Part shown: piece by piece, positions 35,884-47,466 of the stretch
Numbering within the stretch: the first letter of the stretch is position 1
Layout of the letters: the number at the start of each line of letters is the position of its first letter
NCBI GenBank assembly: GCA_022376925.1
Contig: JAIOJX010000005.1
Location: 9,204,501 to 9,268,500, forward strand
Source: Tragulus kanchil
Taxonomy: Eukaryota; Chordata; Mammalia; Artiodactyla; Tragulidae
DNA: 64,000 nucleotides
Reading direction: 5' to 3'
Translations under genes and position numbers: made by a program
Notes under the pieces: generated by a model
Database searches by the model: none
Told to the model about the DNA's origin: nothing
Seen by the model: only the letters and a program-made list of their open reading frames with translations

Positions 35884-37041
35884 GGCCCGGCGTGCACAAG
35901 TTTTCCTGCTCCTCCTGCCTCTGAGCGCAACCTCAGGATGGGAGGGGCTCCGCCTCCCGTGACCTCGCCGCGGCCCGGCCTCCGGGAGCAGAAGCAGCAG
36001 GTCCCCCTCCACCCGCCCCCGGGCCTGCCTTCTCCCCAGACGCAGCTGTTCAGCCACCTTCCTTTACATTCCCAGCAGCAGTCGAGGACTCCCTATAACA
36101 TGGTACCCGTCGGTGGGATCCAGGTGGTCCCCGCCGGCCTCACATACTCCACCTTCGTCCCCATCCAAGCTGGGTCAGTGCAACTCACGATCCCCGCCGT
36201 CAACGTCATCCACAGGCCGGTGGGCACCCCCGTGGGGGACCTGAGCTCAGACGTGTCCGGCACTGCCAACCCCGCCAGCGTGGCTGAACTAAGCAGCGTG
36301 GTGCCATGTATCCCCATCGGCCAGATCCGCGTGCCGGGCCTCCAGAACCTGAGCCCGCCGGCCCTGCAACCCCTGCCGGCCCTGAGCATGGAAACCGTCA
36401 ACATCGTCGGCCTGGCCAGCGCGAACCTCGGCCCGCAGGCGCGCCCGCCCGGGCTGGCCCTCAACGCCGTGGGGCTGCAGGTGGTGGCTGCCAACCCCCT
36501 CTCCCAGAGCAGCCCCGCGCCCCCCGCGCCCATCCCGGGCCTCCAGATCCTGAACATCGCCTTGCCCACGCTGATCCCCTCCGTGAGCCAGGTCACCGTG
36601 GATGCCCAGGGCGCCCCGGAGATGTCCGCTCCCGCAAACAGAGCCCCTCGGGAGGTGCCGCCCACGCAGCCAGCTGCCGCAGCTGCTGGGGCACATCCTG
36701 GCGGTGGGACCGCATCCCCCCAAGGCTCACCTCGAGGCCAGCGGGAAAACACACAGAAGGGTCTAGATCTGCCTCCCCCGGCCAGAGACCACGCGAGGCG
36801 GGACGGCTCAAGTCCCATGGACATGGGGAAGGGGGCCTCGCTGAATCACCGCAAGCCCCAGCAGGATCCCCCTGCCACGCGCTGCAAACCAGCATCAGCA
36901 CCTGCGACCCCGCCCCCGCTGGGCAGGCAGCGGCTCCCCCTGGACCCGGAGGGACCCCGGCCCGCGCCCCGGAGGCTGGCCACCCAGTTCAGCGATGTGA
37001 GCAGCGACGAGGATGAGGACAGGCTTGTGATCGCCACCTAG
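35884..37041 (+). CDS. HIVEP1: HIVEP1 last coding exon (C-terminal Pro-rich tail)
   Basis: Follows acceptor TCTTTTAG at phase 0 and reads 385 residues to TAG (residues 309-693 of the joined product). I chose this acceptor because it has a good pyrimidine tract and keeps frame with exon 8. The first roughly 34 residues are poorly conserved, so the exact start is slightly uncertain. Recognisable HIVEP1 blocks include [63 protein letters not shown] and [20 protein letters not shown]. The end is the acidic tail [12 protein letters not shown]. It is Pro/Ala-rich and probably disordered, with a regulatory role expected for ZAS proteins. Only one copy is present. Base composition is very GC-rich, and the long opposite-strand open frames are shadows. 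Confidence 0.93.
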   Translation, partial: GPACTSFPAPPASERNLRMGGAPPPVTSPRPGLREQKQQVPLHPPPGLPSPQTQLFSHLPLHSQQQSRTPYNMVPVGGIQVVPAGLTYSTFVPIQAGSVQLTIPAVNVIHRPVGTPVGDLSSDVSGTANPASVAELSSVVPCIPIGQIRVPGLQNLSPPALQPLPALSMETVNIVGLASANLGPQARPPGLALNAVGLQVVAANPLSQSSPAPPAPIPGLQILNIALPTLIPSVSQVTVDAQGAPEMSAPANRAPREVPPTQPAAAAAGAHPGGGTASPQGSPRGQRENTQKGLDLPPPARDHARRDGSSPMDMGKGASLNHRKPQQDPPATRCKPASAPATPPPLGRQRLPLDPEGPRPAPRRLATQFSDVSSDEDEDRLVIAT

Positions 37042-37425
37042 GGGCTTTTTATTTGGGGGTGGGCGGATGGGGTTTGGTTTGGGTTTTTTTGTTGTTGTTT
37101 GTTTTTTATATAACACTTACAGGTTTCTTTGAAAACCCTCCTTTCCTTAAAGCACATTTTTCTGACATAAACTCATGACTTAATCTTTGTGCAATCATGA
37201 ACTTTTGACCAATAATTGTTTTGTGTCAGCTCCAGCCATGTTTTGTACATGTTGTATAGACAATTGTGCCTTTTAGGAATTTTATGTTTAGAAACTGTAC
37301 AGATTGTTGAATATCTCTATACATAAAGTATATATTATATATGTACATGAAAACCAGGTAGTTATTTGTGTTTAGCAAAAAAGAAAAAAAACTTGTCAAA
37401 TAAATCCAATGATTAAATTATATGT
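37042..37425 (+). other. HIVEP1: HIVEP1 3' UTR
   Basis: AT-rich sequence right after the stop, in sharp contrast with the GC-rich exon. It includes a T/G-rich tract (about 37080-37108) and an ATATATGTACATG stretch, and ends shortly after the AATAAA at 37399. The cleavage position is inferred. A longer UTR reaching past 37600 is possible, because the sequence after 37427 is also AT-rich. Confidence 0.6.
37399..37404 (+). promoter_or_regulatory. HIVEP1: Polyadenylation signal AATAAA
   Basis: Canonical hexamer 358 bp after the stop codon, the first AATAAA downstream of it. A weaker CATAAA occurs upstream near 37322. Expected cleavage is about 37415-37430. Confidence 0.65.
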
Positions 37426-37710
37426 TGCACTGTTAACTATACATTTTTATGGCTGTGGGGCAGAGTTTCTGTGTATAAATTAGTATGTAAGCTCCATATT
37501 TATTGTATTCATATTAGTCTTTGAAAATGGGTCTGTCCTTCTTGTGTAAGACAGCGACTTTACACTTCCGGCAGATTTTCTGTGTTATGAAATGTCCCAG
37601 TAAAATTGTTTACTGACTTTACCACTTCTCCAGCTGTGCCTTCTTTCTGTCCTATAGTGCTCGGCCACCTGCATTCGGAAGATAGCCTGAGGTTAACGTT
37701 CCTCCCCCGG

Positions 37711-37880
37711 TGGCTCCCTGGTGGCTCAGAGGGTAAAGAATCCACCCGCAATGCCGGAGACCTGGGTTTGATCCCTGGGTGGGGAAGATCCCCTGGAGAA
37801 GGGCAAGGCCACCCACTCCGTTGTTCTTGCCAGGAGAAGGCCATGGGTCACAAAGAGTCGGACACGACCAAGCAACTTCA
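37711..37880 (+). mobile_element. Bov-tA SINE with internal deletion
   Basis: Head GGCTCCCTGGTGGCTCAG, CCTGGGTTTGATCCCTGGG, then a shortened Bov-A part ending AAAGAGTCGGACACGACC. The usual GGAGCCTGGTGGGCTACAG block is missing. It is repeated at 38913-39082. Confidence 0.85.
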
Positions 37881-38912
37881 CTTACGTAACATTCCTTCCA
37901 CACTCACCCCCCGCCCACTGTATTTTTGAGGGATAGGGGCTCTAGAGTGCTGTTACTGCCGAGTGAAGTAGCCAAGAGACCAATTTTTCCACCTTGTGAG
38001 GAATATTTTATAGCTGTTAACTTGTGGGAAGATTCAGTACTTAAGAACACTATATATGTATACTTAGCAGAAGGATGGAAATGGGCAAAGTTCCTACAGG
38101 TGAGTATGACAGTTTCTGAGAAAGGTAGAAGCTGCGATCAGTCACCCTGAGAGCTTGGCTTGAGTGAGGCCCGTGAGCCCCGGAGGCATCAGCCCAGGTC
38201 TGGGTGTGAACCCGGCCTCTCCCTCCCCTAGGCACCAGAGAGCTCTGTCCAGTACCAAAGCACAGGAGGTCTGGGCTTTACAGAAGAACCAGACTTTAAA
38301 TGACTTAAGTTGACTCTTCAGAAACAGTCACTTCCTGTCCTGAGAGGCTTAACACACAGAAAAATAGAGAGGGGACCCACAACTACTGCTGCAGTGATTA
38401 GCATTATTACCTGAGCGTTACAGATACTTCATTTATGAAAAAAAGTCTGAACGTTGGGATTTGAATTCCTGGCACCTTGATTAAGGCAACGTGTTCAGGT
38501 TTTCAAAGGCCTCCTCTGGGAAGATTTTGGAGATGTGAAGTTGGTGGGACCACAGTGTGTGAGGGAAATACTCTTGGAGGCCTGCTGTCAATCAGCCCGG
38601 CTTCAAATTCTCACTTTTCCTGCTGAAAGCACTGTTAACTATACATTTTTATGGCTGTGGGGCAGAGTTTCTGTGTATAAATTAGTATGTAAGCTCCATA
38701 TTTATTGTATTCATATTAGTCTTTGAAAATGGGTCTGTCCTTCTTGTGTAAGACAGCGACTTTACACTTCCGGCAGATTTTCTGTGTTATGAAATGTCCC
38801 AGTAAAATTGTTTACTGACTTTACCACTTCTCCAGCTGTGCCTTCTTTCTGTCCTATAGTGCTCGGCCACCTGCATTCGGAAGATAGCCTGAGGTTAACG
38901 TTCCTCCCCCGG

Positions 38913-39082
38913 TGGCTCCCTGGTGGCTCAGAGGGTAAAGAATCCACCCGCAATGCCGGAGACCTGGGTTTGATCCCTGGGTGGGGAAGATCCCCTGGAG
39001 AAGGGCAAGGCCACCCACTCCGTTGTTCTTGCCAGGAGAAGGCCATGGGTCACAAAGAGTCGGACACGACCAAGCAACTTCA
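38913..39082 (+). mobile_element. Bov-tA SINE, second copy through duplication 10
   Basis: Carries the same internal deletion as 37711-37880, so it is the same insertion repeated. Confidence 0.85.
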
Positions 39083-40117
39083 CTTACGTAACATTCCTTC
39101 CACACTCACCCCCCGCCCACTGTATTTTTGAGGGATAGGGGCTCTAGAGTGCTGTTACTGCCGAGTGAAGTAGCCAAGAGACCAATTTTTCCACCTTGTG
39201 AGGAATATTTTATAGCTGTTAACTTGTGGGAAGATTCAGTACTTAAGAACACTATATATGTATACTTAGCAGAAGGATGGAAATGGGCAAAGTTCCTACA
39301 GGTGAGTATGACAGTTTCTGAGAAAGGTAGAAGCTGCGATCAGTCACCCTGAGAGCTTGGCTTGAGTGAGGCCCGTGAGCCCCGGAGGCATCAGCCCAGG
39401 TCTGGGTGTGAACCCGGCCTCTCCCTCCCCTAGGCACCAGAGAGCTCTGTCCAGTACCAAAGCACAGGAGGTCTGGGCTTTACAGAAGAACCAGACTTTA
39501 AATGACTTAAGTTGACTCTTCAGAAACAGTCACTTCCTGTCCTGAGAGGCTTAACTTACACAGAAAAATAGAGAGGGGACCCACAACTACTGCTGCAGTG
39601 ATTAGCATTATTACCTGAGCGTTACAGATACTTCATTTATGAAAAAAAGTCTGAACGTTGGGATTTGAATTCCTGGCACCTTGATTAAGGCAACGTGTTC
39701 AGGTTTTCAAAGGCCTCCTCTGGGAAGATTTTGGAGATGTGAAGTTGGTGGGACCACAGTGTGTGAGGGAAATACTCTTGGAGGCCTGCTGTCAATCAGC
39801 CCCGGCTTCAAATTCTCACTTGGGGAAAAGAGCCTGTCATCTGGGCCTGCAAACCCTCGTCTACACTGTGATCTCTAAAACGTGCCCCGCCTCAGCAGGC
39901 TCTGGTAGATCTGTGATGCTTTGACGCCCACTTCAACTTGCCTACAGATGAAGTGACAAAATTCTCAACAAGGATAAAACTATGTTTTATATTCCAAGAT
40001 GCATTTGAAAAGAGTTCTAGAAGCTTCTATCCTTTGAACTGTATTGCTCTAACAAAATAGTTGTTGAAAATCAGGGCAGTTGTCTGTCGGATTTCTCGAA
40101 ATAAGTTTTGTGTCACC

Positions 40118-40410
40118 AAGCTCAGCTGGTGAAGAATCTGCCTGCAATGTAGGGGGCCCCAGTTCAATTCCTGGGCTGGGAAGATCCCCTGGAGAAGGGA
40201 TAGGGTACCCTCTTCAGTATTCTTGGGCTTCCCTAGTGGCTCAGATAGTAAGGAAGCTGCCTGCAATGCAGGAGACCTGGGTTGGGAAGATTCCCCTGGA
40301 GAAGGAAAGGGCTACCCACTCCAGTATTCTTGCCTGGAGAATCCCATGGACAGAGGAGCCTGGTGGGCTACAGTCCATGGGGTCACAAACAGCCATGACT
40401 GAGTGACTTG
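40118..40410 (+). mobile_element. Dimeric Bov-A2/Bov-tA SINE
   Basis: Two related units in a row: a first shortened unit (about 40118-40225), then a second starting GCTTCCCTAGTGGCTCAG and ending CATGACTGAGTGACTTGACT. The dimer fits the Bov-A2 form. Confidence 0.75.
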
Positions 40411-41199
40411 ACTCTTACTATGATTTTGTTGCCTAAAATTTTAAAGCAGTATAATAAACATAGTCTTCCTTCCTAGCCACATTGTAAGTACATATGACAT
40501 ATCTAAATGCAAAAACAATGCTAAGAATTTTGGCATTGAGGTAAGGTTTTTTTATATGTATATAAATAGAATTTTCTTAATTTGAAGAATTCCTACATGT
40601 AACAAAATACTAAATGTTGTGGCATGCTTGGATGTTCCCAATATTGTAGCATACCTTAAGACTTATTTTGTACTCTTGACTTTTTAAGATTCATTGCGTT
40701 GTGCACATACCTTTAATATTACTGACTCTAAGGCTTTCATGTGGCTTTCAAATATTTTGCTAGCATTTGAAATATGAAGCTAAATCAGAAACAGTATCAA
40801 AGTTTGTGCCATTATATTATGAAACAGTCCCATGACTAAAATATAAAGGAATGACTTTGAGCTGTTTCTCCAAAGTTGACCCAAGGTGCAAGTCTCAAAC
40901 TTCGGGGAAAAGAGCCTGTCATCTGGGCCTGCAAACCCTCGTCTACACTGTGGATCTCTAAAACGTGCCCCGCCTCAGCAGGCTCTGGTAGATCTGTGAT
41001 GCTTTGACGCCCACTTCAACTTGCCTACAGATGAAGTGACAAAATTCTCAACAAGGATAAAACTATGTTTTATATTCCAAGATGCATTTGAAAAGAGTTC
41101 TAGAAGCTTCTATCCTTTGAACTGTATTGCTCTAACAAAATAGTTGTTGAAAATCAGGGCAGTTGTCTGTCGGATTTCTCGAAATAAGTTTTTGTGTCA

Positions 41200-41494
41200 C
41201 CAAGCTCAGCTGGTGAAGAATCTGCCTGCAATGTAGGGGGCCCCAGTTCAATTCCTGGGCTGGGAAGATCCCCTGGAGAAGGGATAGGGTACCCTCTTCA
41301 GTATTCTTGGGCTTCCCTAGTGGCTCAGATAGTAAGGAAGCTGCCTGCAATGCAGGAGACCTGGGTTGGGAAGATTCCCCTGGAGAAGGAAAGGGCTACC
41401 CACTCCAGTATTCTTGCCTGGAGAATCCCATGGACAGAGGAGCCTGGTGGGCTACAGTCCATGGGGTCACAAACAGCCATGACTGAGTGACTTG
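41200..41494 (+). mobile_element. Dimeric Bov-A2/Bov-tA SINE, second copy through duplication 11
   Basis: Same dimer and flanks as 40118-40410; one extra T upstream. Confidence 0.75.
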
Positions 41495-42942
41495 ACTCTT
41501 ACTATGATTTTGTTGCCTAAAATTTTAAAGCAGTATAATAAACATAGTCTTCCTTCCTAGCCACATTGTAAGTACATATGACATATCTAAATGCAAAAAC
41601 AATGCTAAGAATTTTGGCATTGAGGTAAGGTTTTTTTATATGTATATAAATAGAATTTTCTTAATTTGAAGAATTCCTACATGTAACAAAATACTAAATG
41701 TTGTGGCATGCTTGGATGTTCCCAATATTGTAGCATACCTTAAGACTTATTTTGTACTCTTGACTTTTTAAGATTCATTGCGTTGTGCACATACCTTTAA
41801 TATTACTGACTCTAAGGCTTTCATGTGGCTTTCAAATATTTTGCTAGCATTTGAAATATGAAGCTAAATCAGAAACAGTATCAAAGTTTGTGCCATTATA
41901 TTATGAAACAGTCCCATGACTAAAATATAAAGGAATGACTTTGAGCTGTTTCTCCAAAGTTGACCCAAGGTGCAAGTCATTGTCAGGTTATCGATGACTT
42001 ACAAATAATAACTTGAGTAAATTACTTACAAGTAATCCAGAGAGCTGGGAGTACTACGTTCATGCTCTTCATGATAGATCCAGGTCAGTAAAGAACCAGA
42101 ATGCAAAGACGTAATCAACAACAAGTGAGAAACATAATGTAAAAACAACTTCAGCGTCCTCTTCTATGACTCCACTGACACCATCAGAAGTGTCGGAAAG
42201 AAACAAAAAAAGTGTGGGAAACAGCGAAAGCATCCAAGTGGGTTTGTCTCGCCATCAAAGATTAGTCCATCTCTTTTATGTATATTTGTTACGAGTTAAC
42301 AGAAATCAGTGGCATTAAAGTAGCTCATTTTTATTCCCAAAACGTTAGTCTACAACATAGTTATTTCAGAATGAGAGGATTAACTGATAATATTTAATAT
42401 AGAGATTTTGTGTCTAATTTTTTTTTCCAAAATGCAGCCAGGAATTTCCTTTTACAGAGATGGTATAAATCACACTTTTCTTACTAATCTCTGACCTGAA
42501 TTTTTAAATGGTAGGGATTAACAAGGATCAGGGATCGTTATTTTCATTGGGAGGCTATCCAGAAGGGTAATGACATGTGCTCAGGGCAAAATATGTGCTC
42601 TTCTTAACGTCTCTGTTTGTAATGTTATATTTTAGGATGAAGTTTGCGATCAACCTGAAACGGAGCAACACCAAAAAGGTGACTTTCACTGGACTAATTT
42701 TGCTTCACAACCATCTATAAATTCAAAGCATGGAATGGTAAATGTCCCTAAAACAAGAATCTTTTCCCAGACTGACTCCCTATGACTTTGGAGAATTACC
42801 TATTTAATATTCAATAAAGGTTATTATGTATATATTTAATGCATAATATGACTGTTTTAATGGCAGTAACTTCCTGCTGTCATAGCCCCCCCAAAATACA
42901 CAGGAAATAAATTTAAAACAAGAATAGTAAAATATTTTTCTC

Positions 42943-45122
42943 TGGAAACTGTATACCCTGCAAATCATGAGGCTCTTCCATATATTGGGTTCCCCTAGAA
43001 CCACACGCACATAAGATTCTGTGCAAGGCAGTGTAGGCAGAAGAGTGAAAGCAGAGGATGTGCCCCAGGTAATCCCTGTCCTCTCTAAATCGGGTGGATT
43101 TGAAGAAGACTCTCAGGCATCACAACCCGAGTAATGGCTTGAGTATACACCCAGTCCAACACTATGCAAGACACAAAAGAAATGAGAAGGCACCCTTCCT
43201 ACTCCAGGGGAGCGGACCTACTTAGGACTTCAGCCATAGAAACTAGGGAATAATACTAGACCATATACATCTTAAAAACCACAGCATATAGACATTTCAA
43301 AAGGTAGGAAAGTTATTACCCTAAAAATGAAAGAATGAGCTAGATGTGTTGGGACTTTGGCTGTATTTTTTCAAGGGAATGTAGGACTGGGAACTCTAGA
43401 GCAGAGATGATGCCAAGCCGCAGAGCAAGAACAGAATAATGAAGGTGGAGATGCATGTTATTTAAGTTTGCCAGGGAAGCAGTCTAAGTAGAAGAGAGGA
43501 TTCATTCCGATTTTCAACATTGGAGAGGCTAACTTCGTGCAAGTTAAATGGCATTTATACTCAGGGAGCTCGTGTTCTAGTGTTTACCAGACACAGTATC
43601 GTGAGGGCATACAAGGGCTGCATCCCAAAGAAGGAGATGAGCAAAGAGTGGAGAGCTCTGAGCTGAGCAGATGGGGGTGATTTATGGAGCAGCTTGGCCT
43701 TGAAGAATCTTCGCTAAGCTAAAACATTCTAAGGGAAAGGGATTCCAGACAGAGGGTTGAAGAAGTGGACCGTTGTTCATTCCTACTTTGTGCCTTTGGG
43801 AGCTTTAATGCATCTGGGCAGGTGTTACGCTCCCATTTTAAAGACAGAGGCTGCCTCTCACGGTGCTATGGGACTTGGTCGTGTGAGTGCTGGGGCTGGC
43901 ACCCGAATCCAGGAGTGTACACACCATAGTAGACACACAAGCGAATGTGTAGGCAGTGCCAAGGAGTATGGAGACCAGGAACAGACAACACGGGAAATCT
44001 GACGAAGGTGTGGAAATTTTCTAAAAAATTTTTGGAAACTGTATACCCTGCAAATCATGAGGCTCTTCCATATATTGGGTTCCCCTAGAACCACACGCAC
44101 ATAAGATTCTGTGCAAGGCAGTGTAGGCAGAAGAGTGAAAGCAGAGGATGTGCCCCAGGTAATCCCTGTCCTCTCTAAATCGGGTGGATTTGAAGAAGAC
44201 TCTCAGGCATCACAACCCGAGTAATGGCTTGAGTATACACCCAGTCCAACACTATGCAAGACACAAAAGAAATGAGAAGGCACCCTTCCTACTCCAGGGG
44301 AGCGGACCTACTTAGGACTTCAGCCATAGAAACTAGGGAATAATACTAGACCATATACATCTTAAAAACCACAGCATATAGACATTTCAAAAGGTAGGAA
44401 AGTTATTACCCTAAAAATGAAAGAATGAGCTAGATGTGTTGGGACTTTGGCTGTATTTTTTCAAGGGAATGTAGGACTGGGAACTCTAGAGCAGAGATGA
44501 TGCCAAGCCGCAGAGCAAGAACAGAATAATGAAGGTGGAGATGCATGTTATTTAAGTTTGCCAGGGAAGCAGTCTAAGTAGAAGAGAGGATTCATTCCGA
44601 TTTTCAACATTGGAGAGGCTAACTTCGTGCAAGTTAAATGGCATTTATACTCAGGGAGCTCGTGTTCTAGTGTTTACCAGACACGAAGTATCGTGAGGGG
44701 CATACAAGGGCTGCATCCCAAAGAAGGAGATGAGCAAAGAGTGGAGAGCTCTGAGCTGAGCAGATGGGGGTGATTTATGGAGCAGCTTGGCCTTGAAGAA
44801 TCTTCGCTAAGCTAAAACATTCTAAGGGAAAGGGATTCCAGACAGAGGGTTGAAGAAGTGGACCGTTGTTCATTCCTACTTTGTGCCTTTGGGAGCTTTA
44901 ATGCATCTGGGCAGGTGTTACGCTCCCATTTTAAAGACAGAGGCTGCCTCTCACGGTGCTATGGGACTTGGTCGTGTGAGTGCTGGGGCTGGCACCCGAA
45001 TCCAGGAGTGTACACACCATAGTAGACACACAAGCGAATGTGTAGGCAGTGCCAAGGAGTATGGAGACCAGGGAACAGACAACACGACTGGGATTTAGCA
45101 AACATCTGACGAAGGTGTGGAA
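42943..45122. repeat. Tandem duplication 12 (period about 1090)
   Basis: 42943-44015 matches 44033-45122. The left copy lacks about 14-18 bp in its last 25 bp, next to the junction. Confidence 0.92.
43780..43925 (+). mobile_element. MIR-like ancient repeat relic
   Basis: Contains CTCCCATTTTAAAGACAGAGG and, further on, GCTGGCACCCGAATCCAGG, the order found in MIR-class relics (a cccattttacagatgaggaa-like region, then a ggattcgaacccagg-like region). Weak. It is repeated at about 44872-45008 by duplication 12. Confidence 0.35.
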
Positions 45123-45319
45123 GTGGTCAAACAGGCTGTTCTTACAGATGGGTAGAACTGGGCAGGAGGGGCAGCTCTTCATGCGAGAAGGGCACTCTGG
45201 GTCAGAGTGGTGGGTAAGGAGGGTCCTGTTTTTAAGGTGCTGATCATTGATAGGGACAGGGATGACAGCGCCACACAAGTGAGGAGGGCAAGAAGTGACA
45301 CAGCGAGCCCAGTGGAGAG

Positions 45320-47466
45320 CGAGCAGAAGCTATCCATTGTCCCAGCGGCCACCGTGCCTTTTTAATTGGTGAACTCACTATCATTATAGGAGACAGGTCG
45401 ATGAGCCAGATAAAGGAGGGTCATCAACCCAGAAGACTGGATCAACAGGAGAGATGCTATGAATAGATGTTCCCATCCTTGTGTTGAAAACATAAACAGT
45501 TACATCTTAAAATGTAGCCATTTATATGAAAATTTCATATGTTCTGCCCAAAGCATCATTTGGACATTACTAGAAGTACAATATTTAGACCCAGGTAAAA
45601 GATATCCATAGTGTCTCCCCTCACGAAGTGGGCATCATGGGACTCTCCTTGCCGACTGGGATTTCTGAACTCCGGGCTTGAACACAGATAGAGCCACATG
45701 AGCCTATTTCCAGGCCACCAAGCCCTGGAGGCCGAGCCCCCCAGATGGTCCGTCATCACAGCCAAGAAGCGACACGGCAGGAGAGTCCCCGCAATGGAAA
45801 CAGAAAGGGTAATTATAGCAAATAATTATGATCAACTTGTCTTTTCATTCACTAAGAGAGTTTGAGGATTATCTGAAAAGAAGTTGGACTATTAGGGATA
45901 TCCTGTGTCTTCATTCATTTTTGTGTAAAACCAGGATTAACGTGACAGCCAGCAGCTAGTGGGTAGCTTGGGCTCACAAACTAAAGCTCATTTGCATAAT
46001 AATCCGGCAGTAATATTAGGAACATATTTATCTTCAAGGGAGACTGCAAGATTGAAGATTCTAGTAGTATTCACACCCATATTTGAAAATATATCAGGTC
46101 AGCCGAGGAGGAGACGTGTAACTATCCTTCCCTCCATTTTATCCTGAAGCAAGTCCTGAAAGCGCACGACTTCCAAGGGCTCAGATGCCGGAGGCCAGAT
46201 CTGCTCTGGCAAAGCACAGAGACGGCTGAGAAGAGCCGAGGAGCCACCCACTTTGAAACATCAGCTAGAAGGACCAAGCCAATGTTTCTCTCCAAGTCGC
46301 GGATCTAGTCTGGCTTATTGTGCAGTTTGGGTCTTTTCTAAATTAAAAAGTCTCCGTAAAATATAACAGAAGTTTTGTTTTCAGGGACAGGGACAGGGGG
46401 GGGGTCGAGCAGAAGCTATCCATTGTCCCAGCGGCCACCGTGCCTTTTTAATTGGTGAACTCACTATCATTATAGGAGACAGGTCGATGAGCCAGATAAA
46501 GGAGGGTCATCAACCCAGAAGACTGGATCAACAGGAGAGATGCTATGAATAGATGTTCCCATCCTTGTGTTGAAAACATAAACAGTTACATCTTAAAATG
46601 TAGCCATTTATATGAAAATTTCATATGTTCTGCCCAAAGCATCATTTGGACATTACTAGAAGTACAATATTTAGACCCAGGTAAAAGATATCCATAGTGT
46701 CTCCCTCACGAGTGGGCATCATGGGACTCTCCTTGCCGACTGGGATTTCTGAACTCCGGGCTTGAACACAGATAGAGCCACATGAGCCTATTTCCAGGCC
46801 ACCAAGCCCTGGAGGCCGAGCCCCCCAGATGGTCCGTCATCACAGCCAAGAAGCGACACGGCAGGAGAGTCCCCGCAATGGAAACAGAAAGGGTAATTAT
46901 AGCAAATAATTATGATCAACTTGTCTTTTCATTCACTAAGAGAGTTTGAGGATTATCTGAAAAGAAGTTGGACTATTAGGGATATCCTGTGTCTTCATTC
47001 ATTTTTGTGTAAAACCAGGATTAACGTGACAGCCAGCAGCTAGTGGGTAGCTTGGGCTCACAAACTAAAGCTCATTTGCATAATAATCCGGCAGTAATAT
47101 TAGGAACATATTTATCTTCAAGGGAGACTGCAAGATTGAAGATTCTAGTAGTATTCACACCCATATTTGAAAATATATCAGGTCAGCCGAGGAGGAGCGT
47201 GTAACTATCCTTCCCTCCATTTTATCCTGAAGCAAGTCCTGAAAGCGCACGACTTCCAAGGGCTCAGATGCCGGAGGCCAGATCTGCTCTGGCAAAGCAC
47301 AGAGACGGCTGAGAAGAGCCGAGGAGCCACCCACTTTGAAACATCAGCTAGAAGGACCAAGCCAATGTTTCTCTCCAAGTCGCGGATCTAGTCTGGCTTA
47401 TTGTGCAGTTTGGGTCTTTTCTAAATTAAAAAGTCTCCGTAAAATATAACAGAAGTTTTGTTTTCA
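45320..47466. repeat. Tandem duplication 13 (period about 1086)
   Basis: 45320-46383 matches 46406-47466. Filler 46384-46405 is GGGACAGGGACAGG plus a G-run, resembling a garbled GGGACAGGG found at 45253. Confidence 0.92.

Larger units (their letters stand above)
37427..39821. repeat. Tandem duplication 10 (period about 1202)
   Basis: 37427-38616 matches 38629-39821; filler 38617-38628. The right copy ends exactly where duplication 11 begins. Confidence 0.92.
39822..41978. repeat. Tandem duplication 11 (period about 1082)
   Basis: 39822-40894 matches 40904-41978; filler 40895-40903. Single-base run differences only. Confidence 0.92.

Noticed and set aside
36093..36824. 243-codon open frame antisense to the last HIVEP1 exon
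   Set aside because: Shadow frame of a GC-rich exon whose sense translation is clearly HIVEP1.
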